Origin: Hyphomicrobium sp.
Lineage (GTDB): Bacteria > Pseudomonadota > Alphaproteobacteria > Rhizobiales > Hyphomicrobiaceae
Reading direction: 5' to 3'
DNA length: 64,000 nucleotides
NCBI GenBank assembly: GCA_016793445.1
Contig: JAEUME010000001.1
Location: forward strand, 310,001 to 374,000
The notes under the pieces were generated by a model. The model had not been told where the DNA came from. It saw nothing but the letters and a program-made list of their open reading frames with translations, and searched no databases. This document shows, in pieces, positions 29,501 to 38,154 of this stretch. The position numbers were made by a program, and so were the translations under genes. Positions within the stretch are counted from its first letter, which is position 1. Each line of letters opens with the position of its first letter.

Positions 29501-31288
29501 CTAGTAGACGTCGCGCTGATAGCGGCCCGCCTTGGTCAATTCTTTCAGCCTCAACCTGCCAGCCTCCTCATCGCCCTTGACGTTCTCCGCAAGGATTTTG
29601 ACGAGCGTCGCATCGACGTCTTTGGCCATGCCCTTCTCGTCGCCGCACACATAGATGTGCGCGCCCTCGGCGATCCAGCGCTGCAGTTCGGCGCGGCGCT
29701 CCCACAGGCGGTGCTGCACGTAGATCTTCTCGGGCTGATCGCGCGAGAAGGCGACATCGATATTCGACAGTGCGCCCGAGGCAAGGTGATCCTGCCATTC
29801 GAGCTGGTAAAGAAAATCGTTGGTGAAGTTGCGCTCACCGAAGAACAGCCAGCTCTTGCCGCTGGCGCCCGTCTCCGCGCGCTCCTCGACGAAGCCGCGA
29901 TAAGGCGCAACGCCGGTTCCCGCGCCGATCATGATGATGGGCGTGCTGCCGTCGGCGGGGAGGCGGAAGTGCCGGTTCGGCTTGACGTAGATGCGCGCCG
30001 ATGTGCCAGGCTTGCGCCGGTCGGCAAGGTAGGTCGAGGCAACGCCTTTGCGCGACTTGCCGTGGCTCTCCCAGCGCACCGTGCCAACGGTGAGATGCGC
30101 CTCGCCCGGATGCGCCTTGAGGCTTGAGGCCACCGAATAGAGCCTGCCCGGGAGCGGACGCAGCAACGACACAAGCTGCTCGGCGTTCAGAACCTCCGGG
30201 TAGGTCTCGAACAAATCGATGAGTTGCCGGTCGGCGGCAAAACGCGCAAGCGCATCGCCCTCCAGCAGCGCCTTGACATCGGCTCGGCCCGTCAGCCTAG
30301 CGTAGTTTTCAACCAGCGGCTTCGACAGCGTCGTCACGTCATAGGACTTCTGAATCTTGAGCAGCAGTGCCGCGTCGGAGGAAAGCCCCGTCACCTTAAG
30401 GAGCTGATCGACGAGGACGGGATCGTTCTCGGGCAGAATGCCGATGGCATCACCCGGAGCGTAGGTGAATGCCGGATCGTCGGTTGTAAATTCGGCGTGC
30501 CATGTCTCGCGCGTGGAGCCAGTGCCGTTGAGATTGATGAGAGTGGAGATCTCAGCCTCCAACGGGCTCTCGGCGGTGAAGGCCGGCTCGGCGTCGTCCT
30601 CTTCACCCGTGGCTGCACCGCCCTTGAAATCGACGTGTACCACCCGCGCCCCGCCGCCGGTGTCAGCGGGCGCCAGCTTGGAGAGCGCTTTGTCCGTCCA
30701 ATCGGTGGCCTGCTTGGCAAAATCGAGATCGCAATCGACGCGGTCGGCGGCGCGGATGCCGCCCAGCGCCTCAAGCCTCGCATCGATCCGCTTGCCGACC
30801 TCGCAGAATTGCGCGTACGCGGTGTCGCCCAACGCCAGCACGGCAAAACGCAGCCCGTCGAGACGCGGCGCGTTATCGCCCATCAAGTCCTGATAGAAAT
30901 CGACGGCGCGGCTGGGAGGATCGCCCTCCCCCCACGTAGCGGCGTAGATGATAATGTTCCTGGCCTTGCCTAGCAGCGCCATATCGGCATCCGCCATGTC
31001 ATAGACCTTGGCATCGAAACCATGCTTGGTGGCCGCCTTCTTGGCCTTCATGGCCAAGCTCTCGGCATTGCCGCTCTCGCTTGCGTAGAGGATCGTGAGG
31101 GGGCTGCGCGGCTTGGGCGGCGCAACGGGTACTGGCGCTGCGCCGCCTTGCGCCGCTTCAAAGCCCGCAAAGAAGCCCGCCAGCCAGCTCCGCTGAAGAG
31201 GCGTCGACTTGGCGACAACCTTGTTCAATGCGTCGATGTCTTCAGCCGAAAACGGCGCGTTCTTCGGCAACAGAGGAATGGACGTCAC
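29501..31288 (-). CDS. cysJ: Sulfite reductase flavoprotein (alpha subunit)
   Basis: NADPH-dependent diflavin reductase of 595 residues that feeds electrons to CysI. The flavodoxin domain has LTILYASESGNAESLAMKAKK, the FAD domain has RLYSVASS, and the NADPH domain has MIGAGTGVAPYRGFVEER. The end is YQRDVY, as usual in CysJ. I place the start at the GTG at 31288 (VTSIPLLPKNAPFS), which has GGAGAG upstream; an earlier start adds a non-family leader. It is the first gene of cysJ-cysI. Confidence 0.95.
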   Translation of the reverse strand: MTSIPLLPKNAPFSAEDIDALNKVVAKSTPLQRSWLAGFFAGFEAAQGGAAPVPVAPPKPRSPLTILYASESGNAESLAMKAKKAATKHGFDAKVYDMADADMALLGKARNIIIYAATWGEGDPPSRAVDFYQDLMGDNAPRLDGLRFAVLALGDTAYAQFCEVGKRIDARLEALGGIRAADRVDCDLDFAKQATDWTDKALSKLAPADTGGGARVVHVDFKGGAATGEEDDAEPAFTAESPLEAEISTLINLNGTGSTRETWHAEFTTDDPAFTYAPGDAIGILPENDPVLVDQLLKVTGLSSDAALLLKIQKSYDVTTLSKPLVENYARLTGRADVKALLEGDALARFAADRQLIDLFETYPEVLNAEQLVSLLRPLPGRLYSVASSLKAHPGEAHLTVGTVRWESHGKSRKGVASTYLADRRKPGTSARIYVKPNRHFRLPADGSTPIIMIGAGTGVAPYRGFVEERAETGASGKSWLFFGERNFTNDFLYQLEWQDHLASGALSNIDVAFSRDQPEKIYVQHRLWERRAELQRWIAEGAHIYVCGDEKGMAKDVDATLVKILAENVKGDEEAGRLRLKELTKAGRYQRDVY

Positions 31289-32045
31289 GGATCTCTCCAA
31301 GTGAGGCGGCGCGCACCTTTGCGCGATATCCAAGCCGGCCTTCTTGCGCACCTTAAAGCATAGCGCGCGCCATCCGGGCAGCAGGGAACTTGCCGCCCCG
31401 TCGAAAGGCTTAAAGTGGCAACGGAAAAACCGCTGACCCAGCCGCTGACAGGGAATGTTTTTTCAATTATCACGAACAAGCATGGTACTCAATAGTATAA
31501 TAATCCAATTATAGCGCAAAACAGGTATATGGTGCCTTAACGCGGTGTGATGACAGAACCGTGCCGTCCTTCCGTTTAGCTGGACCCGCACGTCAAGACG
31601 AATATGGCCCTCGACCGCAGGCTCTTCCCAGTGTCATCGAGCACAAGACAGCCGCGCCGTCCTGCACGACGACTTGCCTCAAACCGCGACAGGGCAAAGC
31701 CCTGCCCGAGCGCGCCAACAACCAAAACAATGTATACGGATTTTCCGATATCGTATTTATATCCTGCGTCTGCTCTCCCCCGCTACGAAGGGCGTACGCC
31801 GCAAGCTGTTATGATACAAAATTACATAGAGATCGCACACACTTACACACGCAGACGTGAAACGCGTTGAATTGCGTCGTGAGTACCTTCCATGATGTAA
31901 AGAATTCGAAGCGGTGCGGTCTTGACTTCTCAAAATCGATCCGCAGAGTGGGCCGGCACAAGAAAAAAATGTGTCTGCCCCAGAGTTGGCCCTTCGCAAG
32001 GATCAATTCTGAGAAGGTAGCCCTTTCGCAAGTGGAGGAAATCCT
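31289..32045. other. Long upstream region of cysJ and pqqA
   Basis: A 757-bp divergent gap with an AT-rich patch near 31460-31540 (TCAATAGTATAATAATCCAATTATAG), unlike the surrounding GC-rich sequence, which is where promoters are expected. A frame open from 31604 to 31870 has no ribosome site or family look. GGAGG lies just before pqqA. Nothing else could be named. Confidence 0.5.
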
Positions 32046-32135
32046 ATGAAGATCTGGTCGAAGCCCGAAGTTCGTGAGCAGGAAGTTGGTCTCGAAGTGA
32101 CGAGCTACCTCCCCGCCGAGATCGACGTCATCTAA
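32046..32135 (+). CDS. pqqA: PQQ precursor peptide PqqA
   Basis: A 29-residue ribosomally made peptide that supplies the Glu and Tyr fused into pyrroloquinoline quinone. The sequence is MKIWSKPEVREQEVGLEVTS, then YLPAEIDVI; Glu16 and Tyr20 lie in the required E-x3-Y spacing. GTGGAGGAAATCCT precedes the ATG. It heads pqqABCDE, with a hairpin-plus-T-run between it and pqqB. Confidence 0.97.
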   Translation: MKIWSKPEVREQEVGLEVTSYLPAEIDVI

Positions 32136-32150
32136 GCGTGACGCTCTCGG

Positions 32151-32206
32151 ACTCACGTATCCCGTGAGTTTTCGGTGCGGCGGTCGATGTTCGGCATCGG
32201 CCGCCG
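32151..32206 (+). terminator. Attenuator hairpins between pqqA and pqqB
   Basis: ACTCACG-TATCC-CGTGAGT is followed by TTT (32151-32172), and then CGGCGGTCGATG pairs with CATCGGCCGCCG (32178-32206). A partial terminator here would make pqqA transcript exceed the rest, as seen for other PQQ operons. Confidence 0.6.
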
Positions 32207-32272
32207 TAGCTGTTTGTAGTATCCGGCGACCTATTCTGAACGGCGACGGCGCGCCAAACTCGGCCCATCGAA

Positions 32273-33205
32273 ATGATCATAAAAATTCTTGGTTCCGGCG
32301 CGGGAGGTGGTTTCCCGCAGTGGAACTGCAACGGCATTCACTCTTCCGCCGTGCGCGCGGGCAAACCCGGGTACCGGCCTCGAACACAGTCTTCGCTGGC
32401 GGTTTCCTCCGACGGGCGCAACTGGGTCCTACTCAATGCCTCGCCGGATCTGCGCCAGCAAATCGCCGACAACCCTGAACTGCATCCGGAAAAGACCGGC
32501 CCTTTGCGCAACAGCCCCGTTAAGGCGGCCGTGCTGACAAACGCTGACGTCGACCACATTGTCGGCCTCATCAATCTGCGCGAGCGCCAGCCGTTCTCGA
32601 TCTACGGTTCCGACCGCGTGCTCGCGACGATCAAGGCAAATTCCATCTTCGACGTGTGTGCGAACGATATCGTGCCCCGCATCGCCCTCCCGCTCGACGA
32701 GAAGATCAAGCTGACGGGCGACGGCATCGACCTGGGGCTGACGGTTGAGGCCTTCGCGGTTCCCGGCAAGATCGCGCTCTTTCTTGAGAAGGGCGGAGAG
32801 GACACCAATTACGGCAGCCGCGAAGGCGACACGATCGGCCTTGAGATCACCGACAACAAGACAGGTAGGTCGTTCTTCTACGTTCCAGGCTGCGCCGAAG
32901 TTGATGCGCCGCTGGCTCAGAAGATCAAAGGCGCCGAACTCATCTTCTTTGACGGCACGCTCTTCACCGACAACGAAATGATCGATCAGGGCCTGATGCA
33001 GAAGACCGGCCAGCGCATGGGGCATATCTCCATGTCGGGATCCGACGGCTCGCTGGAGGTTTTCAAACCGCTTGGCATCAAGCGCCGTATCTATGTTCAT
33101 ATCAACAATTCCAACCCCGCGCTGGACGAGAACTCCCCGGCCCGCAAGGATGTCGAGGCCGCCGGCTGGGAAGTCGGATATGACGGAATGGAGGTCCGCC
33201 TATGA
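32273..33205 (+). CDS. pqqB: PQQ biosynthesis protein PqqB
   Basis: Metallo-beta-lactamase-fold protein of 310 residues, implicated in tyrosine hydroxylation of the PqqA-derived intermediate. The N-terminus is the family signature MIIKILGSGAGGGFPQWNCNG, followed by LNASPDLRQQI, TNADVDHIVGL and MGHISMSGSDGSLE. It overlaps pqqC by four bases (ATGA), indicating translational coupling. The upstream region holds the pqqA attenuator. Confidence 0.97.
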   Translation: MIIKILGSGAGGGFPQWNCNGIHSSAVRAGKPGYRPRTQSSLAVSSDGRNWVLLNASPDLRQQIADNPELHPEKTGPLRNSPVKAAVLTNADVDHIVGLINLRERQPFSIYGSDRVLATIKANSIFDVCANDIVPRIALPLDEKIKLTGDGIDLGLTVEAFAVPGKIALFLEKGGEDTNYGSREGDTIGLEITDNKTGRSFFYVPGCAEVDAPLAQKIKGAELIFFDGTLFTDNEMIDQGLMQKTGQRMGHISMSGSDGSLEVFKPLGIKRRIYVHINNSNPALDENSPARKDVEAAGWEVGYDGMEVRL

Positions 33206-33978
33206 CCGCAGTCAGCCTGGAACAGAAGAGCGCCGCCGCGCGCACCGAACAACCCATGTGGACACGCCCTGAGTTCGAAGCCCAGATCCGGGCCGTCGGA
33301 CCGGAGCGCTATCACGATCTCCACCCCTTCCATCACATGCTGCACGGCGGAAAGCTCAACAAGGGTCAGGTCCAGGCCTGGGCTTTGAATCGCTATTGTT
33401 ATCAGGCGGCCGTGCCGCGCAAGGACGCCGCCCTCGTCTCGCGCACCCACGATCGAGATCTGCGCCGGGAGTGGCTGCACCGTATCCACGATCACGACGG
33501 CCTGCCGCCCGAGGAGCCCGGCGGCATTGAGCGCTGGCTGATTCTAACCGACGGCCTGGGCCTCGATCGCGAGTACGTGATCTCGCGGCGCGGTGCGCTT
33601 GCCGCGACCATCTTCGCGGTGGAAAGCTACGTCACGTTCGTGCGCGAGCAGCCCCTGACGGTAGCCGTCGCCTCCTCGCTGACGGAGCTTTTCGCGCCCA
33701 AGATCCACAAAGAGCGCATCTCCGGCATGCTGGAGAATTACGACTTCATCGACGACAAGGTGATGGCTTACTTCAAGCGACGCCTGACGCAGGCGCCTCG
33801 CGACAGCGAATTTGCTCTTAACTACGTGCTCGATCATGCAAAGTCGCGTGATGAGCAGGAGGCTTGCGTGGACGCGGTGCGCTTCAAGTGCAACGTCCTT
33901 TGGGTCCAACTCGACGCGCTCTATAACGCTTATGTCGCCGGCAACATTCCGCCCGGCGCCTTTCGGCCGGAGGCTTGA
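33202..33978 (+). CDS. pqqC: Pyrroloquinoline-quinone synthase PqqC
   Basis: Cofactor-free oxidase of 258 residues that carries out the last ring closure and eight-electron oxidation giving PQQ. Family signatures include YHDLHPFHHMLHGGKLNKGQVQAWALNRYCYQ and LTELFAPKIHKERISGMLENYDFI. Length and ends match the family. Its start overlaps the pqqB stop and pqqD begins eight bases after its stop. Confidence 0.97.
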   Translation: MTAVSLEQKSAAARTEQPMWTRPEFEAQIRAVGPERYHDLHPFHHMLHGGKLNKGQVQAWALNRYCYQAAVPRKDAALVSRTHDRDLRREWLHRIHDHDGLPPEEPGGIERWLILTDGLGLDREYVISRRGALAATIFAVESYVTFVREQPLTVAVASSLTELFAPKIHKERISGMLENYDFIDDKVMAYFKRRLTQAPRDSEFALNYVLDHAKSRDEQEACVDAVRFKCNVLWVQLDALYNAYVAGNIPPGAFRPEA

Positions 33979-33985
33979 TTTCGCC

Positions 33986-34288
33986 ATGACTGAATCGACC
34001 ATGCGCACCCGCACCATCATCGCTCTCGCTTCGAAACCGTCGCTGCCCAACCACATCAAACTGCGTCACGACGCAGGACGCGGACGCTGGCTCATCCTCG
34101 CGCCTGAGCGCGTGTTCGAGCCCGACGAAATCTCTGTCGAAATCTTGAAGCGTTGTGATGGGGCGACGAGCGTCGAAGACATCGCGAGCGTGCTCGCGAA
34201 GGAATATAACGCACCACTGCAAGACATCATTAAAGACACCATATCCATGTTGCAGGAGCTTTCAGACAAAGGTGTTGTGAAAGCCTGA
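33986..34288 (+). CDS. pqqD: PqqA-binding chaperone PqqD
   Basis: A 100-residue RiPP recognition element that delivers PqqA to PqqE. It has LPNHIKLRHDAGRGRWLILAPERVFEPDEISVEILKRCDG and a C-terminal helix with LQELSDKGVV. The ATG at 33986 is used, with a distant GGAGG at the pqqC stop. It sits in the standard place before pqqE, 18 bases upstream. Confidence 0.95.
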   Translation: MTESTMRTRTIIALASKPSLPNHIKLRHDAGRGRWLILAPERVFEPDEISVEILKRCDGATSVEDIASVLAKEYNAPLQDIIKDTISMLQELSDKGVVKA

Positions 34289-34306
34289 AAACGGAGTCCG
34301 GCCTAG

Positions 34307-35473
34307 ATGAACGAGATCGTTGAGATCGCTCCACTCGAGGAGTTCGGAGAAGCCGTCGCTGCGCCTCAGTGTGCGCGCGCCCCCGTCGGTCTGCTGGCGG
34401 AGCTGACGCATCGTTGCCCGCTGCAGTGTCCCTACTGCTCCAACCCGCTCGAGCTGGAGCGTGTCAACACAGAGTTGACCACGGCGGAATGGCAGGACGT
34501 CATGCGTCAGGCGGCGGAACTGGGCATTCTGCAGATCCACCTGTCGGGCGGCGAGCCGACCGTGCGCAAGGACCTGGAGGACATCGTCGAAGTTGCGGCC
34601 AAAGCCGGCCTCTATACCAACCTCATCACCGCCGGCGTGACGCTCACGCGCGACCGGCTGAAGAAGCTCAAGGATCTTGGCCTCGATCACGTGCAGTTGT
34701 CCATTCAGGATGTCGACGAGGAAAATGCCGAGCGGATCTCGGCCTACAAGGGCGGGCTCGCCAAGAAGCGCGAACTCGGCCAATGGGTGCGCGAATTCGA
34801 CATGCCGCTCACCATCAATGCGCCGATCCATCGCCATAACATCAAGAACCTGCCGCGCATCATCGACTTCGCGGTCGAAATGGGCGCGGAGCGGCTGGAG
34901 GTCGCCAACATTCAGTATTACGCGTGGGCACTGAAGAACCGCGCCGCGCTGATGCCGACGCGTGCCGAGTTCATGAAGAGTGCCGAAATCGTCGAGGAAG
35001 CCAAGGAGCGGCTGAAGGGCATCCTCGTGTTCGACTTCGTGGTGCCCGACTACTACGCCAAGACACCCAAGCCCTGCATGGGCGGGTGGGGCCGCGGGAT
35101 CATGAACATCACGCCCTCAGGCAAGGTTCTTCCCTGCCATGCCGCCGAGACGGTACCCGGCCTTCAGTTCGACAATGTCCGCAACCGCCGATTGGCCGAC
35201 ATCTGGCTGAATGGTCAGGCGTTCGAAGCCTATCGCGGCACGAGCTGGATGAAGGAGCCCTGCAAGAGCTGCCCGCGCGCGGAAATCGACTTCGGCGGTT
35301 GTCGCTGCCAAGCCATGGCGTTCACCGGCGATGCCGCGAACACGGATCCGGCCTGCAAGTTCTCGCCCTATCATGCCGCCTTTGTTGCAACGGCTGAGCG
35401 TGAGAGCGCCGAGGCGAACCCGCCGAACTTCATTTACCGCCGCGTGGGCGGAGCTTCCAAGACACCGGAATGA
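34307..35473 (+). CDS. pqqE: PqqA peptide cyclase PqqE (radical SAM, SPASM)
   Basis: Radical-SAM enzyme of 388 residues that joins Glu and Tyr of PqqA by a carbon-carbon bond. The SAM cluster is CPLQCPYC (Cys37, Cys41, Cys44), followed by [13 protein letters not shown]. Auxiliary clusters are carried by the C-terminal cysteines in [32 protein letters not shown] and DPAC. GGAG lies nine bases before the ATG. It ends the pqq operon seen here; pqqF/G are not in the window. Confidence 0.97.
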   Translation: MNEIVEIAPLEEFGEAVAAPQCARAPVGLLAELTHRCPLQCPYCSNPLELERVNTELTTAEWQDVMRQAAELGILQIHLSGGEPTVRKDLEDIVEVAAKAGLYTNLITAGVTLTRDRLKKLKDLGLDHVQLSIQDVDEENAERISAYKGGLAKKRELGQWVREFDMPLTINAPIHRHNIKNLPRIIDFAVEMGAERLEVANIQYYAWALKNRAALMPTRAEFMKSAEIVEEAKERLKGILVFDFVVPDYYAKTPKPCMGGWGRGIMNITPSGKVLPCHAAETVPGLQFDNVRNRRLADIWLNGQAFEAYRGTSWMKEPCKSCPRAEIDFGGCRCQAMAFTGDAANTDPACKFSPYHAAFVATAERESAEANPPNFIYRRVGGASKTPE

Positions 35474-35516
35474 GGTTAGGTGCAGCCCGCCTAATTCACA
35501 TGAGGGCCGTGTGCGA

Positions 35517-35540
35517 GTTTCTTGATTGAAGTCAAGAAAC
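35517..35540. promoter_or_regulatory. FNR/FixK-type dyad upstream of cytochrome c
   Basis: GTTTCTTGA-TTGAAG-TCAAGAAAC is a 9-bp perfect dyad. Within it TTGAT-TGAA-GTCAA (35522-35535) fits the FNR/FixK/CRP-type consensus. It lies about 145 bp before the cytochrome c ATG and 43 bp after the pqqE stop. Confidence 0.6.
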
Positions 35541-35682
35541 CAAGATGAGAAGGTCTTTAGCCTTGGTGCGGCAATTGGTTCAGCTTTGATTCAGAAAAAG
35601 ACTGCCAAGATCACCGCGCTAGTCTAAGAAGCTTGGCGCTCCAGCTAAACGCCAAGTTTGGCGAAACGAGAGGAAACACACG

Positions 35683-36057
35683 ATGCGCAAGTGGGTTCTG
35701 GCGGCCGCAATGGTCGCTGCAATGCCGGTTGCGGCTTCCGCCGCCGATGCGGAAGCCGGCAAAACCGTTTTCAATAAGTGCAAGGCCTGCCACCAGATTG
35801 GCGAAGGCGCGAAGAACGCTGTCGGCCCGCACCTTGACGGCGTGATTGGCCGCAAGGCTGGCGCGGCTGAAGGCTTCAACTACTCGGACGCCTTGAAGAA
35901 CTCGGGCATCACCTGGGACGAGGCGAACTTCAAGGCCTACATCGAGGACCCGAAGAAGAAGATCCCGGGTAACAAGATGGTGTTCATGGGCCTGAAGAAC
36001 CCCGACGATCGCGACAACCTGTTTGAGTATCTCAAGAGCCAGAGCCCGGCGAAGTAA
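35683..36057 (+). CDS. Cytochrome c2-like periplasmic carrier
   Basis: Class I cytochrome c of 124 residues with signal peptide ending PVAASA. The haem site is CKACH (Cys33, Cys36, His37) and the axial Met is in NKMVFMGLKN. It resembles c2/c550 proteins that carry electrons from methanol dehydrogenase or the bc1 complex to oxidases. It follows pqqE with an FNR-type dyad upstream and a strong terminator after, so it forms its own transcript. Confidence 0.93.
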   Translation: MRKWVLAAAMVAAMPVAASAADAEAGKTVFNKCKACHQIGEGAKNAVGPHLDGVIGRKAGAAEGFNYSDALKNSGITWDEANFKAYIEDPKKKIPGNKMVFMGLKNPDDRDNLFEYLKSQSPAK

Positions 36058-36086
36058 TTCGACGCATCGGGAATCCAAAAGAAAAA

Positions 36087-36126
36087 GACGCCGCGGCGTG
36101 CATCGCCCGCGGCGTTCTTTTTTTTC
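36087..36126 (+). terminator. Terminator after cytochrome c2-like gene
   Basis: GACGCCGCGG and CCGCGGCGTTC enclose a 10-base loop and are followed by eight T residues. Confidence 0.9.
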
Positions 36127-36146
36127 GCTGCGCTGACCGGGTGGCC

Positions 36147-36659
36147 TCACAGAGCCGCAAGATCACTGGTGTCGATCCGCCCTATCAGGACGTCGAGGCT
36201 CTCCCCACCAATCCTCAGCGCCGGCGCCACCTCGCGCAACGGCACGAGCACGAAACCACGCTGGGCGATGAACGGGTGCGGCACGATGAGATCGGGATCA
36301 TTTATGAGCTGGTCGCGGTAGATCAGCACATCGACATCGATCAGACGCGGTCCCCACTTTTTCAAGCGCACGCGGCCCATCTCGTTCTCGACATCCTGGC
36401 AGCGCGTCAGCAGATCGTGCGGGCCAAGTTCCGTCGCCACTGTGATGACCGCATTGACGAACCAGTCCTGCTCCAGAACACCCCAGGGCGCGGAACGATA
36501 ATCGCGCGACCGCCCGATGAGAACGATATCGCCGCGCGTCGTGAGCAACTCGATCGCGCGGGCGATGTTGGCGCGCTTGTCGCCGACGTTCGATCCTAGT
36601 GCGATGGCGGCATCGAAGGAGCGTTCGTGATCGTACCGGATGGCCCGCGCGTCGATCAT
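36147..36659 (-). CDS. folK: 6-hydroxymethyldihydropterin pyrophosphokinase FolK
   Basis: Transfers pyrophosphate from ATP to 6-hydroxymethyl-7,8-dihydropterin. The 170-residue protein has AIALGSNVGDKRANI, RDYRSAPWG and RLKKWGPRLIDVDVLIY, the folate HPPK signatures. It is the second gene of a minus-strand pair with a pterin dehydratase, divergent from mptG. Since the cluster makes H4MPT, it may serve pterin supply for both folate and H4MPT; that is inference. Confidence 0.95.
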   Translation of the reverse strand: MIDARAIRYDHERSFDAAIALGSNVGDKRANIARAIELLTTRGDIVLIGRSRDYRSAPWGVLEQDWFVNAVITVATELGPHDLLTRCQDVENEMGRVRLKKWGPRLIDVDVLIYRDQLINDPDLIVPHPFIAQRGFVLVPLREVAPALRIGGESLDVLIGRIDTSDLAAL

Positions 36660-36661
36660 TC

Positions 36662-37039
36662 TTAATCGTACTTAATGTAGGCAAAGCGCAGATCGCCGTG
36701 GGGGGTTCCCTCCAGACCTTTGCCCTCCTTCCCCGGCTGCCAGGACACGACCTCCTCAATCTTGCGCGCAAGCTCCAAGTCCTTGGCCGTGATCCCCTTC
36801 GCGCTATGCGTGACAAGCCGCACCTCGACCCAGGCGTACGAGGCGGTAATGTCGGGATGATGCCACGCCGCCTCGGCGAGGTGGCCGATGGTGTTGATGA
36901 CCATCAAGGTCCCCTTCCAACTCGCCGTCTTGTATGTGCGCTTAATCCAGCCATCGTCCAGGCGCCAAGCTGGAAGATTGGCCTTGAGCCACGCCTCGAC
37001 CTCCGCGTCGGGCATGGGAATTTCGCGTTCTTTCGTCAT
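36662..37039 (-). CDS. Pterin-4a-carbinolamine dehydratase-like protein
   Basis: PCD/DCoH-fold protein of 125 residues. It has WRLDDGWIKRTYKTASWKG, FLAEAAWHHPDITASY-like (HLAEAAWHHPDITASYAWVEVRLVTHSAKGIT) sequence including the conserved HHP motif. The start at 37039 has GAGGG upstream and a 5' frame extending further lacks similarity. It lies between folK and mptG, so a role in pterin or H4MPT metabolism is more likely than aromatic amino acid hydroxylation. No hydroxylase gene is nearby. Confidence 0.85.
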   Translation of the reverse strand: MTKEREIPMPDAEVEAWLKANLPAWRLDDGWIKRTYKTASWKGTLMVINTIGHLAEAAWHHPDITASYAWVEVRLVTHSAKGITAKDLELARKIEEVVSWQPGKEGKGLEGTPHGDLRFAYIKYD

Positions 37040-37126
37040 GTCTTGCCCTCGATCAGGCTTTGCTGGACACTGACCTAAATAGACCCTACCTCGGTGCGGT
37101 CCGCCAGGAAAAACAGCACCCCCCAG

Positions 37127-38125
37127 ATGCGCCTCAGCCGCGAAGGATCCCTCGACTTGAGCCCCAGGAATCCGAAGACTGCCAGCCTCACAGTGTGTGC
37201 GCCCGCGCGGCTGCATCTTGGATTTCTCGATCTCAACGGTTCGCTCGGCCGGCGCTTCGGCAGCATCGGACTGGCCATCGATCAACCGCAGACAAGCCTC
37301 GTCATCCAGACCGCCTCCCACCACTCCGCGCATGGGCCCGAGAGCGGCCGCGCGCTGCATCTGCTGGGGCGCTTTGCGAACCACTCAGGCCGGGCCTACT
37401 CCGTTACCATTGCGCAGGCCATCCCCGCTCATGCCGGCCTCGGCTCGGGGACCCAATTGGCGCTTGCCATCGGCGCCGCAGTGGCGCGGCTTGAAGGGCG
37501 CCCGTTGACACCTTATGGCCTTGCCCAACTTGGTGAACGCGGCGCGCGCTCAGGGATTGGGCTGGCCGCATTTGTCGAAGGCGGGTTTCTCGTGGATGGC
37601 GGCCGCGGCGCGCGGGACGTGGCCCCGCCCGTGACGCTTCGCGCCGATTTTCCGGAGCACTGGCGGGTTCTGCTCATCCTCGATCCCCGGCACGCCGGCG
37701 TGTCAGGCGAGGCCGAAGCGCTGGCTTTCAAGGCACTCCCCACGTTCCCCGAGGACTGTGCGGCCCACATCTGCAGGCTTGTGCTCATGAAGCTGGTCCC
37801 TGGGCTGAAGGAATTCGATCTCAAGACCTTCGGCGCTGCGCTGACCGAGATCCAGCAGATCCTCGGTGATCACTTCGCAAAGGCTCAAGGCGGAAGCCCT
37901 TGGACGAGTCCTGCGGTTGGCCGGCTCGTGAAGCGCATGGGGGAGTTGGGCGCCACGGGACTTGGTCAAAGCTCGTGGGGGCCGACCGGCTTTGCCTTTG
38001 TTGACGGACTGGAAGCGGCAGAACGCCTCTATCATTCTTTAGTCCAAGAGGCTAAAGCGGACGGACTTGAGATCGTCATCGCACGCGGACGCAACGCGGG
38101 CGCCACCATCCATCCAGCCTCATAA
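37127..38125 (+). CDS. mptG: Beta-ribofuranosylaminobenzene 5'-phosphate synthase
   Basis: GHMP-kinase-fold enzyme that condenses p-aminobenzoate and PRPP in the first committed step of methanopterin synthesis. The motif AGLGSGTQLALAIG and the sequences VCAPARLHLGFLDLNGSLGRRFGSIGLAID and GIGLAAFVEGGFLVDGG identify it. It begins the plus-strand H4MPT operon. The start is uncertain: ATG at 37127 (332 aa) or GTG at 37094. Confidence 0.92.
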   Translation: MRLSREGSLDLSPRNPKTASLTVCAPARLHLGFLDLNGSLGRRFGSIGLAIDQPQTSLVIQTASHHSAHGPESGRALHLLGRFANHSGRAYSVTIAQAIPAHAGLGSGTQLALAIGAAVARLEGRPLTPYGLAQLGERGARSGIGLAAFVEGGFLVDGGRGARDVAPPVTLRADFPEHWRVLLILDPRHAGVSGEAEALAFKALPTFPEDCAAHICRLVLMKLVPGLKEFDLKTFGAALTEIQQILGDHFAKAQGGSPWTSPAVGRLVKRMGELGATGLGQSSWGPTGFAFVDGLEAAERLYHSLVQEAKADGLEIVIARGRNAGATIHPAS

Positions 38126-38154
38126 GCAAAAAAATTCGGGAGATAGAAGACGTT

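Noticed and set aside
27637..29580. Plus-strand 647-residue frame opposite cysI
   Set aside because: It is the complement of the cysI gene, and the translation is a Val/Leu/Arg-rich shadow without domain signatures.
31604..31870. Frame of 88 codons upstream of pqqA
   Set aside because: No ribosome site, no signal or domain, and mixed composition; more likely regulatory sequence.
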